The notes beneath the pieces are model-generated. The model searched no databases. It was not told where the DNA came from and was given only the letters and a program-made list of their open reading frames with translations. 64,000 bases of DNA from Secundilactobacillus yichangensis (GTDB taxonomy: Bacteria; Bacillota; Bacilli; Lactobacillales; Lactobacillaceae), in NCBI RefSeq assembly GCF_016861565.1, contig NZ_BOLK01000010.1, positions 1 through 64,000 of the forward strand. Direction: 5' to 3'. How positions within the stretch are numbered: position 1 is the stretch's first letter; each line of letters opens with the position of its first letter. The position numbers were made by a program, and so were the translations under genes. Below, in pieces: positions 60,614 through 64,000 of this stretch.

Positions 60614-60697
60614 GCCCCGGTGGCGGAACTGGCAGACGCGCAGCGTTCAGGTCGCTGTTTGGGTAACCAAGTACAGGTTCGAATCCTGCTCGGGGCA
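60614..60697 (+). tRNA. tRNA-Leu(CAG)
   Basis: An 84-base class II cloverleaf: acceptor GCCCCGG / TCGGGGC, D arm with GGCAGAC, anticodon stem CAGCG / CGCTG with loop TTCAGGT (anticodon CAG), variable arm, T arm with GGTTCGAATCC, discriminator A. CCA is not encoded. A promoter-like TTTACA (60570) and TATGAT (60594) lie upstream. Confidence 0.94.
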
Positions 60698-60725
60698 TAA
60701 TAAAGAATACGATTCACAAAAGTAT

Positions 60726-60768
60726 GGGAACATTGTCAAATTCACGTTTGGCGATGTTCCTATTTTTG
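60726..60768 (+). terminator. Terminator of tRNA-Leu
   Basis: GGGAACATTGTC / GGCGATGTTCCT with G-U pairs, then ATTTTTG. Confidence 0.75.
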
Positions 60769-60966
60769 TTTATTGGGCGATCTATGCCGGTATTTCACTC
60801 GTAGCTAAATATTAGTGGTTCACTCACAAAACATGATAGCGAATAAATTCCCCTCATCTACCGATTTGAGTAACCTTAAGTACCTGATTAGTGGTAGATT
60901 AAAGTCAGAATATTCAGTCCAAATCCTGATGACTTAAAAAGCTGAAATTCTCTAGGAGCGTTCAAT

Positions 60967-61404
60967 ATGAACAATCAGTATTACCGTGATCAACTAACAA
61001 ACGAAGAATTAATGTTGGTCAATTCCGAAGTTGAAAAGCGAAAGAAGTCTGCCGCTGTAGCTTATCTACTATGCATATTCTTCGGTACGGTCGGCGGTCA
61101 TCGCTATTACATGAAGAAAATCGGTTCAGCCGTAGCAATGACGTTAATCACCGTCCTTACTTTAGGATTCGGCGTTATCATCACTGGTATCTGGAACATC
61201 GTTGACCTATTTTTAATTGGTGGCTGGCTACGGGCAGATCAAGATAACGTTGAGGAAGCCGCCGCAAAAGAAATATTAAGTCGCCGAGCTATTCGTCGCG
61301 GAACTGCTGACTCAACCCAAACTGCATCAGGCAGTTCAGCTACGAATTTCGACTCTAACGAACAATCATTCAACGATAAAAACTTCTCGAACGATAATCA
61401 ATAA
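60967..61404 (+). CDS. TM2 domain membrane protein
   Basis: Membrane protein of 145 residues; AGGAGCG lies 8 bases before the ATG. The TM2 domain (about 30-90) has two helices with VAYLLCIFFGTVGGHRYYMK between a Gly-rich turn and the second helix IITGIWNIVDLFLIGGWL. The C-terminal 45 residues are Ser/Asn-rich and disordered. TM2 proteins have no agreed function in bacteria. Single gene. Confidence 0.88.
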   Translation: MNNQYYRDQLTNEELMLVNSEVEKRKKSAAVAYLLCIFFGTVGGHRYYMKKIGSAVAMTLITVLTLGFGVIITGIWNIVDLFLIGGWLRADQDNVEEAAAKEILSRRAIRRGTADSTQTASGSSATNFDSNEQSFNDKNFSNDNQ

Positions 61405-61529
61405 TTAGGCGCAGTAAAGCTCTGATTTTAAACTAGGGTGGCAAGAGCACATGGTTGTCGGCGGTTCATTCTGATCATGACTACATCGCTAAAATAAGTT
61501 ATAGCAATCATATTTATACCAAGCTGTGA
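61405..61529. other. Intergenic stretch, no gene seen
   Basis: With 61631-61811 it forms a gene-free region of about 400 bases around the long hairpin at 61530. No frame with a ribosome binding site. Confidence 0.45.
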
Positions 61530-61630
61530 CAAAACTCGGTAGATTCCAGAATTTAACGTGAATAATGCCTATTCCGCGGTTTTTACGGAATGGGCATTAT
61601 TTGCGTTAAATGGCCGGAATCTGAGTTTTG
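61530..61630. repeat. 101-bp near-palindrome (MITE-like or RNA hairpin)
   Basis: From outside in: CAAAACTC/GAGTTTTG, GATTCC/GGAATC, ATTTAACG/CGTTAAAT, AATAATGCC-ATTCCG/CGGAAT-GGGCATTATT, with a 9-base apical loop. No coding frame. Much longer than a terminator and without a T run. Confidence 0.7.
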
Positions 61631-61811
61631 GAACGCACTTAGACTATATAACCGGATAAAACCGAAGTACAGTCACAACTAATTCGGATTAAGGATTGAT
61701 TGAAATACTTATCATTATAGACTTATGGCACAGTCTCTTATACATAGTAAAATTCGCTGAGTCGCTTTTTAAAAAAATACTAACTAGTACCTTCTAAATA
61801 TCCGCATCAGA

Positions 61812-62120
61812 CTATTCCCCATCCGTGTTCTTCTCACCCTGATTCTTCGGCAATGAAATCACCGTTCCATACCCGTGTACCACCAAAAACTTCGGTGCAA
61901 CGCTCATCCGCACAACTTCAGTGTTGAACGAAACGTCAACGATTCCATCGCCCTGCTTTTTCTTCGCCTGTTCGAACATTTTTTGCTTGGCCTGATCAAA
62001 AAGCCCATCAAACTTTGAAAACTCATCCGGCTTTTCCGAACTGAGCATGGTTGAAACTGTGACTGCAATCACACCTTTAATGATATGGGTCTGATTAAAA
62101 CTGCCAGTTGACATAAACAT
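61812..62120 (-). CDS. YbjQ-like heavy-metal-binding domain protein
   Basis: Soluble protein of 102 residues. ATG 62120 lies 8 bases after GAGGGGG; 62114 is possible. The pattern IIKGVIAVTVSTML, then a helix with DGLFDQAKQKMFEQAKKKQGD, then IVDVSFNTEVVRM and LVVHGYGTVISL resembles the YbjQ/DUF74 pentameric fold. Many members carry this domain alone; the role is unknown. The C-terminus is acidic. Single gene. Confidence 0.65.
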   Translation of the reverse strand: MFMSTGSFNQTHIIKGVIAVTVSTMLSSEKPDEFSKFDGLFDQAKQKMFEQAKKKQGDGIVDVSFNTEVVRMSVAPKFLVVHGYGTVISLPKNQGEKNTDGE

Positions 62121-62254
62121 TCTAACGCCCCCTCAGACGTCAATTATACCGAATACGATTAGGTCGCGCATTATTTTATGTAATTCCAGATTAAATACTT
62201 GACTATATCCAGTTCATGGTATAATTTCTAACATAACCTAGTTGGAGGTATATC

Positions 62255-62806
62255 ATGAATTCAAATAAATCCTTGCTCAGTTGGATCCTTGCCAGTCAAT
62301 TTGCAGCTATTCTAGTGGTTTGCTCTAAGATAACCGTTCCGCTTGGCCCGATTCCGTTAACCGGTCAAACCCTAGCAGTGGGTATCATCGCCTCACTGCT
62401 GACCGTTCGAACGGGACAAAAAGCGATTTTCCTATATTTATTGCTTGGCCTGATTTGGCTGCCCGTCTTTGCTGGCAGTTCAACCAGTTTAGCTGCCCTT
62501 TTCGGCCCCACCGCTGGTTATCTATGGGGATTCTTCGTTTACGTCACCCTCACCGCCTGGTGGTTAGAAAAACGTAAAAAGACTATTGCAGCACTGCTCA
62601 CCGCTAATTTATTCGGTTCTATTTTGCAATTAATCATGGGTAGTCTTTGGCTTATTGTCAGTAATCAGCTAAGCTTGACGAATGCCTTTTTAGTTGGTTT
62701 CCTGCCGTTTCTGATTCCTGGGTTCATTAAACTCATCATGGTGGTAGCCATCGTTCAGCTGATTCAGCAGCGCGTTTCCTTACCTTTAGGAAGCGGAACC
62801 AATTAA
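62255..62806 (+). CDS. bioY: Biotin ECF transporter S component BioY
   Basis: Membrane protein of 183 residues that binds biotin for an ECF transporter. Family features: VCSKITVPLGPIPLTGQTLAV near residue 30, LLLGLIWLPVFAGSS and FGPTAGYLWGFF. Six hydrophobic segments. GGAGG lies 7 bases before the ATG and TGGTATAAT (62215-62223) is an extended -10 promoter. The shared EcfT/EcfA proteins are not in the window. No clear BirA operator is seen. Confidence 0.94.
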   Translation: MNSNKSLLSWILASQFAAILVVCSKITVPLGPIPLTGQTLAVGIIASLLTVRTGQKAIFLYLLLGLIWLPVFAGSSTSLAALFGPTAGYLWGFFVYVTLTAWWLEKRKKTIAALLTANLFGSILQLIMGSLWLIVSNQLSLTNAFLVGFLPFLIPGFIKLIMVVAIVQLIQQRVSLPLGSGTN

Positions 62807-62890
62807 AGGCATAAATATGATAATAATTACTTCAACTTTATAGACAAATTAGGAACAACACGATAAAATGACAACAACAGAACAATTTAG

Positions 62891-62913
62891 TTGCACACGA
62901 TTAACCTGTGCAA
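62891..62913. promoter_or_regulatory. Inverted-repeat operator of the OhrR-like gene
   Basis: TTGCACA (62891-62897) and TGTGCAA (62907-62913) form a perfect 7+7 inverted repeat with a 9-base spacer, 22 bases before the start. Likely an autoregulatory site. Confidence 0.65.
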
Positions 62914-62935
62914 CAATTGGAAAGAAGGTTCTTAT

Positions 62936-63400
62936 ATGTCAAATACAACGCCACGCTTACTAGACGAACAGCTTTGTTTCGCCTTCTATAGCGCCAGCAA
63001 GAAATTCAATCATTTTTATCAGGATGCACTGAAACCATTTCATTTAACTTACCCGCAATACATCACCCTGCTTGCACTTTGGGAAACGTCACCGATGACG
63101 GTGCGGGAACTAGGCAGCCATTTGAACCTGGATAGCGGGACCTTGACACCGCTTTTGAAACGACTGGAAAAGCAGGGCTGGATCTCCCGTAAACGCAGTG
63201 ATCAAGATGAACGGCAGGTCAATGTCGATTTAACCGATTACGCGTTAGAAAAACGTGATGAAGTTTACGCCCGGGTCAACGACTGTATTGATTTGATGGG
63301 ATTTGACGACGTTGATTACAATCAGTTATTAGATCAGGTTCACCAAGTGATGACGAAACTGGATAACATCAGCAATAAAGATCTCATTCACGAAGCATAA
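62936..63400 (+). CDS. MarR family regulator, OhrR-like with a conserved N-terminal Cys
   Basis: Redox-sensing winged-helix repressor of 154 residues. ATG 62936 has AAGAAGG 7 bases upstream. The start LLDEQLCFAFYSASKKF places Cys14 where OhrR has its peroxide-reactive cysteine; LTYPQYITLLALWE and HLNLDSGTLTPLLKRLEKQGWISRKRSDQDERQVNVDLT (domain, in part) are typical of the OhrR/MgrA branch. OhrR controls an organic hydroperoxide reductase, but no ohr gene is next to it, so its target lies elsewhere or is itself. Confidence 0.85.
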   Translation: MSNTTPRLLDEQLCFAFYSASKKFNHFYQDALKPFHLTYPQYITLLALWETSPMTVRELGSHLNLDSGTLTPLLKRLEKQGWISRKRSDQDERQVNVDLTDYALEKRDEVYARVNDCIDLMGFDDVDYNQLLDQVHQVMTKLDNISNKDLIHEA

Positions 63401-63417
63401 CAGCGAACAACTAAAAA

Positions 63418-63452
63418 AACTTTGACCCGAAAGAATTCAGGTCAAAGTTTTT
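63418..63452. terminator. Bidirectional Rho-independent terminator
   Basis: AACTTTGACC / GGTCAAAGTT with an A run before and TTTTTTT after, between the convergent genes at 62936 and 63462. Confidence 0.9.
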
Positions 63453-63461
63453 TTATTTTAC

Positions 63462-64000
63462 CTAATGAATCATAGCAGCCATACCGATCATCGCAATCAA
63501 GTTGTTAAGCATGTGTAGCCCAATCGACGCTCCTAGATTCTTGGTACGTCGGTACGTATACGCCAAGAAAAAGCCTAACGTCATGTAGATCAAATAACTA
63601 GCGATGGTCGTGCTGGCATGCGCCAGTGAGAAGAAAATGGCACTGACAATAATCGGCAGCCAGAAACGATCCGGTTTAAAAAAAGCGTTCATCAGATATC
63701 CGCGGAACAGCAGCTCTTCAGCAACGGGTGAGAGGAAAACCCCCGAAAACATCAGCAGGTAAAAGATCCAGTGGTCACTGGAAAGCAACACTTTGATAGC
63801 TTCATTATTAGCGGTCTGTGACTGATGAAACACACTGCGATTGATCAGATTAAACACCATCTCAACGGCAATCGCTGCCACAAACGTCATCAAAATCAGC
63901 TGAACTTCCTTGATCGTCGGCCAATGCCAGTAGGACTGATCAGTCACGTGTTTCAGACTGTGAATTAAGGCGAAAATAATGGCCAGAAAACCGCCAATAT
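63462..64000 (-). CDS. CPBP family intramembrane metalloprotease (5' end outside window)
   Basis: Membrane protease (CAAX/Abi family). The frame stays open to the right edge, so at least 179 residues are present and the start lies outside; the GTG at 63947 is probably internal, as the residues before it (GGFLAIIFALIHSLKH) are hydrophobic. Active-site motifs: EELLFRG (Glu-Glu-x3-Arg), FFSLAH and HMLNN. At least five membrane segments are visible. In lactobacilli such proteins often sit near bacteriocin genes and give immunity, but none is seen here. Confidence 0.88.
   Translation of the reverse strand, partial: IGGFLAIIFALIHSLKHVTDQSYWHWPTIKEVQLILMTFVAAIAVEMVFNLINRSVFHQSQTANNEAIKVLLSSDHWIFYLLMFSGVFLSPVAEELLFRGYLMNAFFKPDRFWLPIIVSAIFFSLAHASTTIASYLIYMTLGFFLAYTYRRTKNLGASIGLHMLNNLIAMIGMAAMIH

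Noticed and set aside
60594-60815. 73-codon frame across the tRNA-Leu gene
   Set aside because: It is simply the tRNA and its flanks read as protein.
1-64000. CRISPR arrays, prophage genes, integrases
   Set aside because: No regularly spaced direct repeats with unique spacers and no phage or integrase proteins were seen; the only mobile gene is the IS200 transposase.

Overview
The window is a low-GC Gram-positive chromosome segment, most likely from a Lactobacillaceae species; I cannot fix the genus. Reasons: KxYKxGKxW-type signal peptides with LPQT sortase signals, a T-box and two TPP riboswitches, a Lys-type MurE next to a D-aspartate ligase/aspartate racemase pair (the L-Lys-D-Asp peptidoglycan crossbridge common in lactobacilli), ECF vitamin S components without their own energising module, and no respiratory or biosynthetic operons in view.

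Layout. 0-4.3 kb: two tandem LPxTG adhesins (the first cut by the window edge), each with a 69-bp/23-residue repeat block. 4.3-5.5 kb: an MFS transporter whose 3' end looks frameshifted. 5.9-11.2 kb: a T-box-controlled peptide scavenging operon (OppA lipoprotein, M20 dipeptidase, S9 peptidase). 11.5-12.7 kb: an Old Yellow Enzyme. 12.8-15.6 kb: a third LPxTG protein. 15.8-17.9 kb: divergent niaR/pncB with a clear NiaR operator between them. 18-27.5 kb: an island of small secreted or lipid-anchored proteins, five sharing a G-x-W start motif, interrupted by a nucleoside hydrolase and an SMR exporter. 27.6-35.5 kb: an MDR oxidoreductase, then a sugar ABC importer with a Gfo/Idh dehydrogenase, a TIM-barrel isomerase and a divergent LacI regulator.

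35.5-42 kb: MarR/MFS efflux pair, small unknown genes (including a 43-residue Cys-rich membrane protein), a secreted SH3-like protein, an IS200-type element, YisL-like and DUF2187-like genes, tRNA-Gly. 42.3-47.9 kb: murE, D-Asp ligase, Asp racemase and asnB, together making and amidating the crossbridge. 48.3-48.6 kb: two tandem covarying RNA-like hairpins. 48.6-53.9 kb: MFS exporter, a three-gene unknown operon, an Rgg regulator, an Fe-S assembly factor and a polyprenyl synthase. 54-57 kb: two TPP riboswitch/YkoE units; the second still holds the two ends of a deleted M20 gene, so the whole unit was duplicated. 57-59.5 kb: an ica/pga-like exopolysaccharide operon. 59.8-64 kb: a lipoprotein, tRNA-Leu, a TM2 protein, a 101-bp hairpin, a YbjQ-like protein, BioY, an OhrR-like regulator with an inverted-repeat operator, and a CPBP protease cut by the right edge.

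Starts were chosen by Shine-Dalgarno position, so many differ from the longest possible frame. All family calls are from reading the protein sequences; no database search was run.
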